Part shown: positions 19,834 to 27,717 of the stretch, piece after piece
Numbering within the stretch: the first letter of the stretch is position 1
How the letters are laid out: each line of letters starts with the position of its first letter
Assembly (NCBI GenBank): GCA_017512495.1
Contig: JAFWGF010000013.1
Location: 1 to 33,713, forward strand
DNA: 33,713 nt
Origin: Bacilli bacterium
Lineage (GTDB): Bacteria; Bacillota_I; Bacilli_A; RF39; UBA660
Reading direction: 5' to 3'
Notes under the pieces: generated by a model
Databases searched by the model: none
Told to the model about the DNA's origin: nothing
What the model saw: the letters and a program-made list of their open reading frames with translations, nothing else
Made by a program: the position numbers and the translations under genes

Positions 19834-20445
19834 ATGAGTAGAGTAGAATTGAAAAATTGGGCAAAGGAAAAAATAAAAGGACATATTTGGGAATTGTTTG
19901 TTCCAATATTAGTGGCAGGAATTTTAGTTGGACTAGCTATTCCAACAGGAGAAACTGAAGAAGGTGCAAAAACTTTTCTTAATTTAGGATTTTTCTTCTA
20001 TTTTGTACAAGTTGGTCTTGTTTGGTTCATGGTTAAGTTTATTAATGACCAAAAGTATGAATTCAAAGATATATTCCACTTTTCAAATGATTATGTAAGA
20101 ATATTCTTAGTTAATTTATTACAAATAATCTTTGTAGCATTATGGACAATATTATTAGTAGTTCCTGGTATTATTAAAGCATTCTCATATGCATTAGTAC
20201 CATACTTATTAGTTGATGATAAATATAAAGATTTAGGCTATAGAGACCTTCTAAAGAAGAGTGAAGAAATGATGAATGGTCATAAAATGGATTATTTTGT
20301 ATTCTGTTTATCATTTATCGGATGGTTCTTATTAGCTTGCGTAACAGCAGGAATCTTATTAATTTGGTTATCACCATACTTTACAACTGCTCAAGTTAAA
20401 TTCTTAAATGACATCAAGACTGGCGCTGAAGGAAAAGCTGCTTAA
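19834..20445 (+). CDS. DUF975-family integral membrane protein
   Basis: 203 residues. An N-terminal amphipathic segment with a Trp (ELKNWAKEKIKGHIWELF) precedes about five to six membrane helices (roughly 20-38, 47-72, 85-115 and 150-185). The signature region L-x-K-S-x-x-M-M-x-G-H-K-x-D-Y-F, then F-I-G-W-F, is that of DUF975, an uncharacterised membrane family of Bacillota. Its ribosome binding site is GGGAGAGATG. It converges on rnhC with a shared terminator. Confidence 0.8.
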   Translation: MSRVELKNWAKEKIKGHIWELFVPILVAGILVGLAIPTGETEEGAKTFLNLGFFFYFVQVGLVWFMVKFINDQKYEFKDIFHFSNDYVRIFLVNLLQIIFVALWTILLVVPGIIKAFSYALVPYLLVDDKYKDLGYRDLLKKSEEMMNGHKMDYFVFCLSFIGWFLLACVTAGILLIWLSPYFTTAQVKFLNDIKTGAEGKAA

Positions 20446-20456
20446 TAATCTGCTAA

Positions 20457-20483
20457 AAAAAAGAAGCGATATGCTTCTTTTTT
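20457..20483. terminator. Bidirectional terminator between the DUF975 gene and rnhC
   Basis: Stem of 11 bp, AAAAAAGAAGC / GCTTCTTTTTT (20457-20467 / 20473-20483), loop GATAT. A runs on the left and T runs on the right serve both convergent units. It overlaps the rnhC stop codon by two bases. Confidence 0.88.
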
Positions 20484-21393
20484 AATATATTAATGTATGA
20501 AGAATACGATCAGTATTTTTAAAATTAACTTTAGCAATTTCTTTTAGTTTTTCTTCTCCATATTTTTCTACTACTTCTTCGCCAATTTCATCAACATCTT
20601 TACCAGCACCTTTAGGTAATGGTATATGAATACTATCGCATAATTTATCAAATTCTTGTAAGAATAAATATCTACTTATAATAGATGCACAAGCTACTGC
20701 AGGAGATATATCTTCTGCTTTAGTTAAGAAAGTAATATCTTTTTGAATAACAGGTTGATCATTTAAATATTCATAATAGCGATTTTCTCTAGCAAATTCA
20801 TCAACAATAATATAATCATATTTTACTTTTTCATCGTGAACCATTTGATATAAAACTCTATTATGAAGAATAGCCTTTATCTTATTCATATTAGTATCTT
20901 TAGTATGTTTTTCATTATATTCTTTATTTGTTAAGATAACACTTTTATATTTTACTAGTTTAGCTATTTCAGGAGCTATCTTTTTTATTTTTTCATCATC
21001 TATTTTTTTAGAATCTCCAATACCTAATTTCTCTAATTTTTCCAATTGATCTTTTTTTACATAACAAGCAGTTACAACAATAGGTCCAAAGTAATCTCCA
21101 GTTCCAACTTCATCAGAACCAATTGCAGTACAGTTATAATACTTTTTATTTTCTTTTTTCTTAGCTTCTTTATTTTCTTTAGTATTTTCTAAAGCAACAC
21201 CCCACATAGCTGCATCGACATCAGCACTTGTTCCTTGAAACATAACTTTACCAGACTCATACATAGTAATAACTGTATCTTCATCTTCTGCTTGAAATAC
21301 TACATAAGGGATAACTTTATCTCTTTTTTTATCTTTATAGTATTCAATCATCTTTTCTTTTATTTCATCATTTACTCTTATAACTACATTCAT
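20482..21393 (-). CDS. rnhC: Ribonuclease HIII
   Basis: 303 residues. It cuts the RNA strand of RNA-DNA hybrids (R-loops, primers). A TBP-like N-terminal domain (about 1-75, with VVFQAEDEDTVITMYESGKVMFQG) binds substrate; the catalytic part shows Asp94-Glu95 in GSDEVGTGDYFGP, Asp198 in IIVDEFA and Asp228 in KAEDISPAVACASI, with spacings equal to those of the Geobacillus enzyme as I recall them. The ribosome binding site GAGGTGAT lies 3 nt before ATG. It is the last gene of a minus-strand unit with two mTERF-like repeat proteins, 10 nt after the second. Confidence 0.95.
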   Translation of the reverse strand: MNVVIRVNDEIKEKMIEYYKDKKRDKVIPYVVFQAEDEDTVITMYESGKVMFQGTSADVDAAMWGVALENTKENKEAKKKENKKYYNCTAIGSDEVGTGDYFGPIVVTACYVKKDQLEKLEKLGIGDSKKIDDEKIKKIAPEIAKLVKYKSVILTNKEYNEKHTKDTNMNKIKAILHNRVLYQMVHDEKVKYDYIIVDEFARENRYYEYLNDQPVIQKDITFLTKAEDISPAVACASIISRYLFLQEFDKLCDSIHIPLPKGAGKDVDEIGEEVVEKYGEEKLKEIAKVNFKNTDRILHTLIY

Positions 21394-21403
21394 TTAATCA
21401 CCT

Positions 21404-21787
21404 CTATAAAATAATATTATGGTAAAAATAATCAACAATTTCTTCAGAACTTAATCCTTCTTCAGTTTTCTCATTATATATTTTTTCTATATCATTACTA
21501 CTCATATTTAATAGATGAGGATTACTATCAAATACAATATATAAGTGTTTTAAATTAAGCTCTTTTAATTTATTAATTAAATCTTTAATATCATCAATAT
21601 TCTTATTTAAAACAAAAGGATTGCAATTAAAGATATTCATTATATGTTCTTCATGACAACCAATACCTATTAAAATATTAATTAATTCTAAAATATCTTG
21701 ATCATTAGCATTTTCTAATTCATCATTTGAATCCATCATGTTTTTTATCTCTTCAATAGAAAAACCATATCTCATTAATATATCCAT
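21404..21787 (-). CDS. Small mTERF-like helical repeat protein
   Basis: 127 residues, acidic. It has about three and a half copies of the repeat seen in the upstream gene: GFSIEEIKNMM (from residue 8), GCHEEHIMNIFNCNPFVL (from 43, with Pro at repeat position 15) and NLKHLYIVFDSNPHLL, then GLSSEEIVDYF. The repeats are more worn than in its neighbour. AAAGGAG lies in the tail of the upstream gene, whose stop codon is only 2 nt away, so translation is probably coupled. No signal peptide or membrane helix. It may be a shortened paralog or a partner of the large protein. Confidence 0.7.
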   Translation of the reverse strand: MDILMRYGFSIEEIKNMMDSNDELENANDQDILELINILIGIGCHEEHIMNIFNCNPFVLNKNIDDIKDLINKLKELNLKHLYIVFDSNPHLLNMSSNDIEKIYNEKTEEGLSSEEIVDYFYHNIIL

Positions 21788-21789
21788 AA

Positions 21790-22932
21790 TTACTCCTTTA
21801 TTAAGTCTAAACTTCTTACATTATATTGCTTATAAAAATCTTTATCGGTAATAAATAAATCTAATTTATCTTTACAATTACTATCTTTTAGAAAATTCCA
21901 TCTACTTTTTATATAATCTAAATTATAAATAAGTATTTTACTATTTTCTAAAATATAATTATCTAAATTAATACTTTTATAAAATTTTATTTTCTTTTCA
22001 ATATTAGTAATATCATATCCAAAAAGTAATGGAAAATCACTAATCATATTAATAGTATCTTCAATTGAATAACCTAATCCTTTAATACCAAAAACTTTAT
22101 TAGTAAGATTATCAGTAGAATATAGTAATATATATGGATCAGTATTCGTAATATCGATAATATTTTCTTTAGAAAAACCTAATTCTAATAATTTATTTAA
22201 TTTATTTTCTAAAGAATCTAAATAATTAGGTTTTAATATTATTGGAATTTTTTTAATAATACTAATTATATTTTCTTCATCAAAACCAAATTCAAATAGA
22301 TAATTAAATTTAGTAGCTAATAAATTAGATTCATCTAGAAATATATTTGGTAGTAAAGAAGTTATTTTAACAATTTCTTCTTGGGTAAAACCTAATACTT
22401 TAAACTTATTAATTCTTTCTTTTATCTTATCTAAATCATTAATAATTAAAGAAGGTTCTTTATTAAAAATATTAATAATTTCAGTATTTGAATAATTAAG
22501 CTTTTTAAAATAATCAAAACTCTGGCTTATTTCATTTTCTTCAATACTAAGTAAGGTAGGATTACTAGAAATAAGATTAATTATGTCATTATCAGCAAAT
22601 CCAAAATCTTTAAATTTAGTTATTTTATTATTAATTGCTTCCTCATTTAATTCCAATACATAGGGATAAGCTTTTATTATATTAAAAGAATCTATTTTAT
22701 TAAAACCTAACTGTTGAATTAAAATAATTCTGTTTTTTATATTTTCAATACTGGTAGATAAAATATTAGGAACTGTTTTTACTATATTTATGAAATCATC
22801 ATTATTAATGCCTGATTTACTAAGATATTGATATAGATTTTTAAAATTATATAAATTATGAGAACTACGAGTAACGATTTGTCTTATATCTTTTTCAGTA
22901 AATCCAATATCAAGCATATATTCCTCTAACAT
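21790..22932 (-). CDS. mTERF-like 35-residue repeat protein
   Basis: 380 residues from ATG 22932, which follows GGGTGAT with a 3-nt gap; an in-frame TTG upstream (22944) lies in that ribosome binding site. About ten tandem repeats span residues 1-350. Repeats 2-9 are each 35 residues (one is 36), open with G-[FIY] or N-Y, carry E/D-x-I-I-x-I, and have Pro at position 15 in all eight, followed by a hydrophobic pair, then a second helix ending in K-[FL]...L. This is the pattern of the mTERF motif, an alpha-solenoid known from mitochondrial and plastid nucleic-acid-binding proteins. By hand count it is acidic (about 45 Lys/Arg to 54 Asp/Glu), so DNA binding is not assured. Followed by a small paralog and rnhC. 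Function unknown. Confidence 0.75.
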   Translation of the reverse strand: MLEEYMLDIGFTEKDIRQIVTRSSHNLYNFKNLYQYLSKSGINNDDFINIVKTVPNILSTSIENIKNRIILIQQLGFNKIDSFNIIKAYPYVLELNEEAINNKITKFKDFGFADNDIINLISSNPTLLSIEENEISQSFDYFKKLNYSNTEIINIFNKEPSLIINDLDKIKERINKFKVLGFTQEEIVKITSLLPNIFLDESNLLATKFNYLFEFGFDEENIISIIKKIPIILKPNYLDSLENKLNKLLELGFSKENIIDITNTDPYILLYSTDNLTNKVFGIKGLGYSIEDTINMISDFPLLFGYDITNIEKKIKFYKSINLDNYILENSKILIYNLDYIKSRWNFLKDSNCKDKLDLFITDKDFYKQYNVRSLDLIKE

Positions 22933-22948
22933 AATATCACCCAAATTT

Positions 22949-22954
22949 ATTATA
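22949..22954 (-). promoter_or_regulatory. -10 box of the mTERF-like/rnhC unit
   Basis: TATAAT on the minus strand, 6 nt before GGGTGAT and 16 nt before the ATG. No clear -35 box. Divergent from the cvpA promoter about 25 bp away. Confidence 0.6.
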
Positions 22955-22975
22955 GCATAAAATTACTAAATAGTT

Positions 22976-22996
22976 TATAATTATAATGTAGGTGAT
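22976..22996 (+). promoter_or_regulatory. cvpA -10 box and ribosome binding site
   Basis: Overlapping candidate -10 boxes TATAAT at 22976-22981 and 22982-22987, then AGGTGAT at 22990-22996 and ATG at 23000. The first box gives the better spacing to the Shine-Dalgarno sequence. Confidence 0.55.
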
Positions 22997-22999
22997 AAG

Positions 23000-23713
23000 A
23001 TGAATGTATTAGATATTGGTATTATATTAATTCTTTTAATGTTCGCAATTGTTGGTTTTAAACAAGGTGTGATTAGAGAATTATTTGCTTTTGTTGGAAT
23101 AATATTAATCTTTTATATTGCTTTTCTTTTAAGTGGAGTAGCAGGAGATATATTATGTGTAGCATTACCTTTTTTTGATTTTAAAGGTAGTATTGAAGGT
23201 ATGAGTGCAATTAATTTACTTTTGTATCAAGCCTTAGCTTTTATTTTAATATTCGCAGTCTTATTAAGTGTTTATGAAATAATTTTAAAATTGTCTAAGA
23301 CATTACAAAAAATAGTTAATTTAACAATTATATTATGGTTACCATCTAAATTATTAGGAGCACTAGTTGGAGTATTAAAAGGATATATAATATTATTTTT
23401 AATGTTAGTAGTATTAATTATTCCTTTTGGAAATAGTGAATTATATGAAAATAGTAAATTTGCAAATGAAATAGTTTTTAGTACTCCAATACTTTCTAAC
23501 TCTATAGGTAGTATTACTAAATCTACGAAAGAAGTCTATGCTTTAACTAATAAAGTAATTCATGAAAGAATTACTACTAAAGAAGCTAATTTAGAAACAA
23601 TAGATATTTTGTTAAAACATGGTATTGTAGATAAAAATACTATTAGAGAATTAGTTAGACAAGGTAAATTAATTAATGTAGAAGGTTATGATAAAGTAAT
23701 TAATAAATATTAG
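23000..23713 (+). CDS. CvpA-family membrane protein
   Basis: 237 residues. The N-terminal N-V-L-D-I-G-I-I-L-I-L-L and G-F-K-Q-G-V-I-R-E-L-F-A-F-V-G are typical of CvpA (colicin V production) proteins, followed by four membrane helices (about 3-22, 27-50, 70-92 and 105-143) and a longer cytoplasmic tail. Family members have loosely defined roles in envelope stress and division. The tail (ANLETIDILLKHGIVDKNTI) is also seen in Bacilli homologs. trxA follows 9 nt later, so they form an operon. Confidence 0.82.
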   Translation: MNVLDIGIILILLMFAIVGFKQGVIRELFAFVGIILIFYIAFLLSGVAGDILCVALPFFDFKGSIEGMSAINLLLYQALAFILIFAVLLSVYEIILKLSKTLQKIVNLTIILWLPSKLLGALVGVLKGYIILFLMLVVLIIPFGNSELYENSKFANEIVFSTPILSNSIGSITKSTKEVYALTNKVIHERITTKEANLETIDILLKHGIVDKNTIRELVRQGKLINVEGYDKVINKY

Positions 23714-23722
23714 GAGGTAATT

Positions 23723-24028
23723 ATGGTTGTATTAAAGAATAAATTTGATTTAGATGAATTAATTAAAGGAGATTATGTACTAGTTGATTTTTATGCTGAT
23801 TGGTGTGGTCCATGTAAAGCAATAGAACCCATAATTGATACTTTAGAAAGTGAAGTAGAAGGATTACAAGTAGTTAAAGTAGATACTGATAGATTTATGA
23901 GTTTAGCTAGAGATTATCATATTATAACAGTTCCTAATTTAAAAATATTTAGTCGAGGAAAAATAGTTAAAGAAAAAACAGGAATAATGACTAAAGATGA
24001 AATAATGGATTTCATTAAAGTAGAGTAA
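23723..24028 (+). CDS. trxA: Thioredoxin
   Basis: 101 residues, slightly short. Cytoplasmic thiol-disulfide reductant with the active site Trp27-Cys28-Gly29-Pro30-Cys31 and the cis-proline Pro71 in ITVPN. D-F-Y-A-D-W leads into the active site as usual. The ribosome binding site TAGGAGGT overlaps the cvpA stop codon. No thioredoxin reductase gene is in the window. It is probably a thioredoxin-like relative rather than necessarily the main cellular TrxA. Confidence 0.85.
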   Translation: MVVLKNKFDLDELIKGDYVLVDFYADWCGPCKAIEPIIDTLESEVEGLQVVKVDTDRFMSLARDYHIITVPNLKIFSRGKIVKEKTGIMTKDEIMDFIKVE

Positions 24029-24041
24029 AGATTAGTAAAAT

Positions 24042-24063
24042 AAAGCCATTAATGGCTTTTTTT
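24042..24063 (+). terminator. Terminator of cvpA-trxA
   Basis: AAAGCCATTAATGGCTTT palindrome (24042-24059) with T's to 24063. Confidence 0.88.
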
Positions 24064-24064
24064 G

Positions 24065-24094
24065 TTGTTAATAAATAATGTTTTTTGATATAAT
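24065..24094 (+). promoter_or_regulatory. ppdK promoter
   Basis: TTGTTA at 24065-24070, an 18-nt spacer, and TATAAT at 24089-24094 with an extended -10 (TGA before it). AAAGGAGG at 24111-24118 is the strongest ribosome binding site in the window and sets the start at 24126, not at the ATG at 24078 upstream of the promoter. Confidence 0.7.
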
Positions 24095-24125
24095 ATTATT
24101 GTTGTATATTAAAGGAGGTATAAAT

Positions 24126-26753
24126 ATGCATAAGTATGTTTACTTATTTAGTGAAGGAAATGCAGATATGCGTGAATTACTTGGAGGTAAAGGAGCTAAC
24201 TTAGCTGAAATGACTAAGATTGGATTACCAGTACCACAAGGATTTACTATATCTACAGAAGCATGTACTAAGTATTATGATGATGGAAGAGAAATTAATG
24301 ATGAAATCCAAGGTCAAATTAATGAGTACATAGAAAAAATGGAAGAAATTACTGGAAAGAAATTTGGAGATAAAGAAAATCCATTATTAGTTTCAGTTAG
24401 AAGTGGTGCTAGAGCATCTATGCCTGGTATGATGGATACTATTCTTAATTTAGGATTAAATGAAGAGGTAGTTGAAACATTAGCAGAGCAAAGTAAGAAT
24501 CCAAGATGGGCTTGGGATTGTTATAGAAGATTTATTCAAATGTATTCTGACGTTGTTATGGAAGTTGGAAAGAAATACTTTGAAGAATTAATCGATGAAA
24601 TGAAAGAGAAAAAAGGTGTTACTCAAGATGTTGATTTAACTGCTGATGATTTAAAAGAATTAGCAGGACAATTCAAAGCTGAGTACAAGAAGAAAATAAA
24701 GAAAGATTTCCCAGATGATCCAAAAGAACAATTAATGGGAGCTATTAAAGCAGTGTTCAGAAGTTGGGATAATCCAAGAGCTAATGTTTACAGAAGAGAT
24801 AATGATATTCCTTATTCTTGGGGAACTGCTGTAAATGTACAATCAATGGCTTTTGGTAACATGGGTGATGATTGTGGAACAGGTGTTGCTTTCACAAGAG
24901 ATCCAGCTACTGGAGAAAAAGGTTTATTTGGAGAATTCTTAACTAATGCACAAGGAGAAGATGTTGTTGCTGGAGTTAGAACTCCAATGAAGATTGCTGA
25001 AATGGAAGATAAATTCCCAGAAGCATTTGAAGAATTCCAAAAAGTATGTAAGATTCTAGAAGATCATTATCGTGATATGCAAGATATGGAGTTTACTGTA
25101 GAACATGGAAAACTTTATATGTTACAAACTCGTAATGGTAAGAGAACTGCTAAAGCTGCACTTAAAATTGCTTGTGATTTAGTAGATGAAGGAATGAGAA
25201 CTGAGGAAGAAGCAGTATCTATGATTGATCCAAGAAACTTAGATACATTATTACATCCTCAATTTGAAGATAAAGCATTAAAAGAAGCTAAACCAATTGG
25301 AAAAGGATTAGGAGCTTCACCAGGAGCTGCATCTGGACAAATTGTATTTAGTGCAGAAGATGCTGAAAAATGGGCTGAAAAGAAAAAGAAAGTTATTTTA
25401 GTTAGATTAGAGACTTCACCAGAAGATATTACAGGAATGAAAGTTGCACAAGGTATTTTAACAGTTCGTGGAGGTATGACTTCACATGCTGCTGTTGTAG
25501 CTCGTGGTATGGGTTCTTGCTGCGTATCTGGTTGTGGTGATATTAAGATTAATGAAGCTAAGAAAGAATTTGAATTAGGTGGAAAGAAATTCCATGAAGG
25601 AGATGTAATCTCAATTGATGGTACTACTGGAAACATCTATGATGGTGAAATTAAAACAGTAGATGCTACTATCGCCGGAGAATTCGGAAGAGTTATGGAA
25701 TGGGCTGATAAATTCAGAAAGTTAGGAGTTAGAACTAATGCTGATACTCCAAAAGATACTGCAAAAGCAGTAGAATTAGGAGCTGAAGGTATTGGATTAT
25801 GTCGTACAGAGCATATGTTCTTTGATGAAGAGAGAATCTTCAATATTAGAAAGATGATTCTAGCTGAAACTACAGAAGAAAGAGAAGCTGCTCTAGATAA
25901 ATTGATTCCATATCAAAAAGGTGACTTTAAAGCAATGTACAAAGTATTAAAAGATTTACCAATGACTGTACGTTACTTAGATCCACCTCTACATGAATTC
26001 TTACCTAAGGAAGATGAAGAAATTAAAGCATTAGCTAAAGATATGGGAGTTACTGAAGAAGCTCTAAGAGCTAAATGTGATGAATTACATGAATTTAACC
26101 CAATGATGGGACATAGAGGTTGTCGTTTAGCAGTTACTTATCCAGAAATAGCTAAGATGCAAACAAGAGCTCTTATGGAAGCTGCTATTGAAGTTAAAGA
26201 AGAAGATGGATATGATATCGTTCCAGAAATCATGATTCCATTAGTAGGTGAAGTAAAAGAGTTAAAGTTTGTTAAAGATATAGTAGTAGAAGTAGCTGAA
26301 CAAGTTAAGAAAGAAAAGAACTCTGATATGAAATATCATATTGGTACTATGATTGAAATTCCAAGAGCAGCACTTACTGCTGATGAAGTAGCTAAAGAAG
26401 CAGAATTCTTCTCATTCGGAACTAATGACTTAACTCAAATGACATTTGGATTCTCAAGAGATGATGCTGGTAAATTCTTAGGAAGTTACTATGAAAATAA
26501 AATCTATGAACAAGATCCATTCCAAAGATTAGATCAAGTTGGAGTAGGTAAATTAGTTAAGATGGGTGTAGAATTAGGAAAACAAACTCGTCCTGATATT
26601 AAATTAGGAATTTGTGGTGAACATGGAGGAGATCCATCATCAGTTGAATTCTGTCATAATGTAGGATTAAACTATGTATCTTGTTCTCCATTTAGAGTAC
26701 CTATTGCTAGACTAGCTGCTGCACAAGCTGCAATCAAAGCAAAAAAGAACTAA
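24126..26753 (+). CDS. ppdK: Pyruvate, phosphate dikinase
   Basis: 875 residues, against 874 for the Clostridium symbiosum enzyme. It interconverts pyruvate, ATP and phosphate with PEP, AMP and pyrophosphate, serving glycolysis or gluconeogenesis in many anaerobes. The nucleotide-binding domain starts with L-L-G-G-K-G-A-N-L-A-E-M; the swivelling domain has Thr452 and phosphoryl carrier His454 in GGMTSHAAVVARGMG; the PEP/pyruvate domain has Cys830 in GICGEHGGDP. All key residues are present. No PPDK regulatory protein gene is adjacent. The last 10 codons (AQAAIKAKKN) and the terminator behind them recur three times downstream (repeats A-D). Confidence 0.97.
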   Translation: MHKYVYLFSEGNADMRELLGGKGANLAEMTKIGLPVPQGFTISTEACTKYYDDGREINDEIQGQINEYIEKMEEITGKKFGDKENPLLVSVRSGARASMPGMMDTILNLGLNEEVVETLAEQSKNPRWAWDCYRRFIQMYSDVVMEVGKKYFEELIDEMKEKKGVTQDVDLTADDLKELAGQFKAEYKKKIKKDFPDDPKEQLMGAIKAVFRSWDNPRANVYRRDNDIPYSWGTAVNVQSMAFGNMGDDCGTGVAFTRDPATGEKGLFGEFLTNAQGEDVVAGVRTPMKIAEMEDKFPEAFEEFQKVCKILEDHYRDMQDMEFTVEHGKLYMLQTRNGKRTAKAALKIACDLVDEGMRTEEEAVSMIDPRNLDTLLHPQFEDKALKEAKPIGKGLGASPGAASGQIVFSAEDAEKWAEKKKKVILVRLETSPEDITGMKVAQGILTVRGGMTSHAAVVARGMGSCCVSGCGDIKINEAKKEFELGGKKFHEGDVISIDGTTGNIYDGEIKTVDATIAGEFGRVMEWADKFRKLGVRTNADTPKDTAKAVELGAEGIGLCRTEHMFFDEERIFNIRKMILAETTEEREAALDKLIPYQKGDFKAMYKVLKDLPMTVRYLDPPLHEFLPKEDEEIKALAKDMGVTEEALRAKCDELHEFNPMMGHRGCRLAVTYPEIAKMQTRALMEAAIEVKEEDGYDIVPEIMIPLVGEVKELKFVKDIVVEVAEQVKKEKNSDMKYHIGTMIEIPRAALTADEVAKEAEFFSFGTNDLTQMTFGFSRDDAGKFLGSYYENKIYEQDPFQRLDQVGVGKLVKMGVELGKQTRPDIKLGICGEHGGDPSSVEFCHNVGLNYVSCSPFRVPIARLAAAQAAIKAKKN

Positions 26754-26764
26754 TATAATCAATT

Positions 26765-26792
26765 AAAAGACTAGGTAAAACTAGTCTTTTTT
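26765..26792 (+). terminator. ppdK terminator
   Basis: Stem AAAAGACTAG / CTAGTCTTTT (26765-26774 / 26781-26790), loop GTAAAA, T's to 26792. Confidence 0.9.
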
Positions 26793-26794
26793 AT

Positions 26795-26815
26795 GGTATA
26801 ATGTGGATAGGTGAT
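26795..26815 (+). promoter_or_regulatory. Extended -10 promoter and RBS of the S51 peptidase gene
   Basis: TGG-TATAAT (hexamer 26797-26802) with no -35 match, then AGGTGAT at 26809-26815 and ATG at 26819. An ATG at 26801 overlaps the -10 box and is rejected as a start. Confidence 0.65.
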
Positions 26816-26818
26816 AAG

Positions 26819-27514
26819 ATGAAACTAATATTAAATGGTGGAGGAACTGGTAAACAAGTAGAAGATGCTAGGGCATTATTAAATAGTTTAATTGATCATA
26901 ATAAGAAAGTATTATATATTCCATTTGCATGGCCTGATCCAACATATAATGGATGCTTAGAATTTATGACTGATGAGTTATCTGATATTGTTAAGCAAGG
27001 AATAGATATGGTAACATCTACTGATGAATTAATGAATAAGAATTTTAGTGATTATGCATGTATATATATTGGTGGAGGAAATACATATAAATTATTAAAT
27101 GATTTAAAACTAAGTGGAGCTTTTGACAAGATTAAAAAATATCTATTAGAAGATGATGGTATTGTATATGGTGGATCAGCTGGTGCTATTATTTTTGGTA
27201 AAGATTTAGATTCATGCAATACTGATGATGAAAATGAAGTTGGTTTAGCTGATAATACAGGATTTAATATGATTAATGGTTATTCTTTATTATGTCATTA
27301 CACAAGTAGAGAGCCTGAAAGAACTGAATTAAGTAAAAAATATCTAACAGAATTATCAAAAACTAAGACTGTATATGCAATACCTGAAGAAGACACTATA
27401 TTTGTAAATGAAGATAAAATAGAATTTATTGGAACTAGAACATACTATGAGTTTGTTAATGGAGAAATGATTCCAAGAGAAATAGAACAAGTAAAAAATA
27501 GTAAATTATTTTAG
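26819..27514 (+). CDS. Peptidase S51 (dipeptidase E-like)
   Basis: 231 residues. The fold resembles class I glutamine amidotransferases, with a serine nucleophile: Ser120 in GGSAGA and His160 in LLCHY, the same serine number as E. coli PepE. The I-G-G-G-N-T-Y-x-L-L motif (84-93) is also diagnostic. PepE cleaves Asp-X dipeptides; relatives act on cyanophycin or other peptides, so the substrate is open. No signal peptide, hence cytoplasmic. It is enclosed by ppdK-tail copies A and B. Confidence 0.85.
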   Translation: MKLILNGGGTGKQVEDARALLNSLIDHNKKVLYIPFAWPDPTYNGCLEFMTDELSDIVKQGIDMVTSTDELMNKNFSDYACIYIGGGNTYKLLNDLKLSGAFDKIKKYLLEDDGIVYGGSAGAIIFGKDLDSCNTDDENEVGLADNTGFNMINGYSLLCHYTSREPERTELSKKYLTELSKTKTVYAIPEEDTIFVNEDKIEFIGTRTYYEFVNGEMIPREIEQVKNSKLF

Positions 27515-27664
27515 TTTTATTAGTATCAAATAAATATTTAGTATATACTACTGTAATAGAGAGAATGTTTAAAATACAAAAAAGTATTAAAAATGGTATA
27601 AATTTCACCATCCCGAATGGAGCAGTTGTGCAAGCTGCAATTAAAGTAAAAAATAATTAATATT

Positions 27665-27691
27665 AAAGACTAGGTAAATCTAGTCTTTTTT
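27665..27691 (+). terminator. Terminator in copy B (S51 peptidase unit)
   Basis: Stem AAAGACTAG / CTAGTCTTT (27665-27673 / 27680-27688), loop GTAAAT, T's to 27691. It also serves the S51 gene, which has no other terminator. Confidence 0.88.
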
Positions 27692-27694
27692 ATG

Positions 27695-27714
27695 GTATAA
27701 TTTGTATAGGTGAT
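27695..27714 (+). promoter_or_regulatory. Extended -10 promoter and RBS of the ASCH gene
   Basis: TGG-TATAAT (hexamer 27697-27702), then AGGTGAT at 27708-27714, 3 nt, ATG. Nearly identical to the promoter before the S51 gene. Confidence 0.65.
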
Positions 27715-27717
27715 ATA

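Larger units (their letters stand above)
26724..26821 (+). repeat. ppdK-tail repeat, copy A (the real ppdK end)
   Basis: Contains the last codons of ppdK (QAAIKAKKN), its stop, a GACTAG/CTAGTC terminator, an extended -10 box and an AGGTGAT ribosome binding site ending at the next ATG. From AAAGACTAGG onward, 51 of 56 bases match copy B. Confidence 0.85.

Noticed and set aside
24078-24080. ATG 24078 as the start of ppdK
   Set aside because: It lies upstream of the -10 box, and AAAGGAGG sits just before ATG 24126, where PPDK homology begins.
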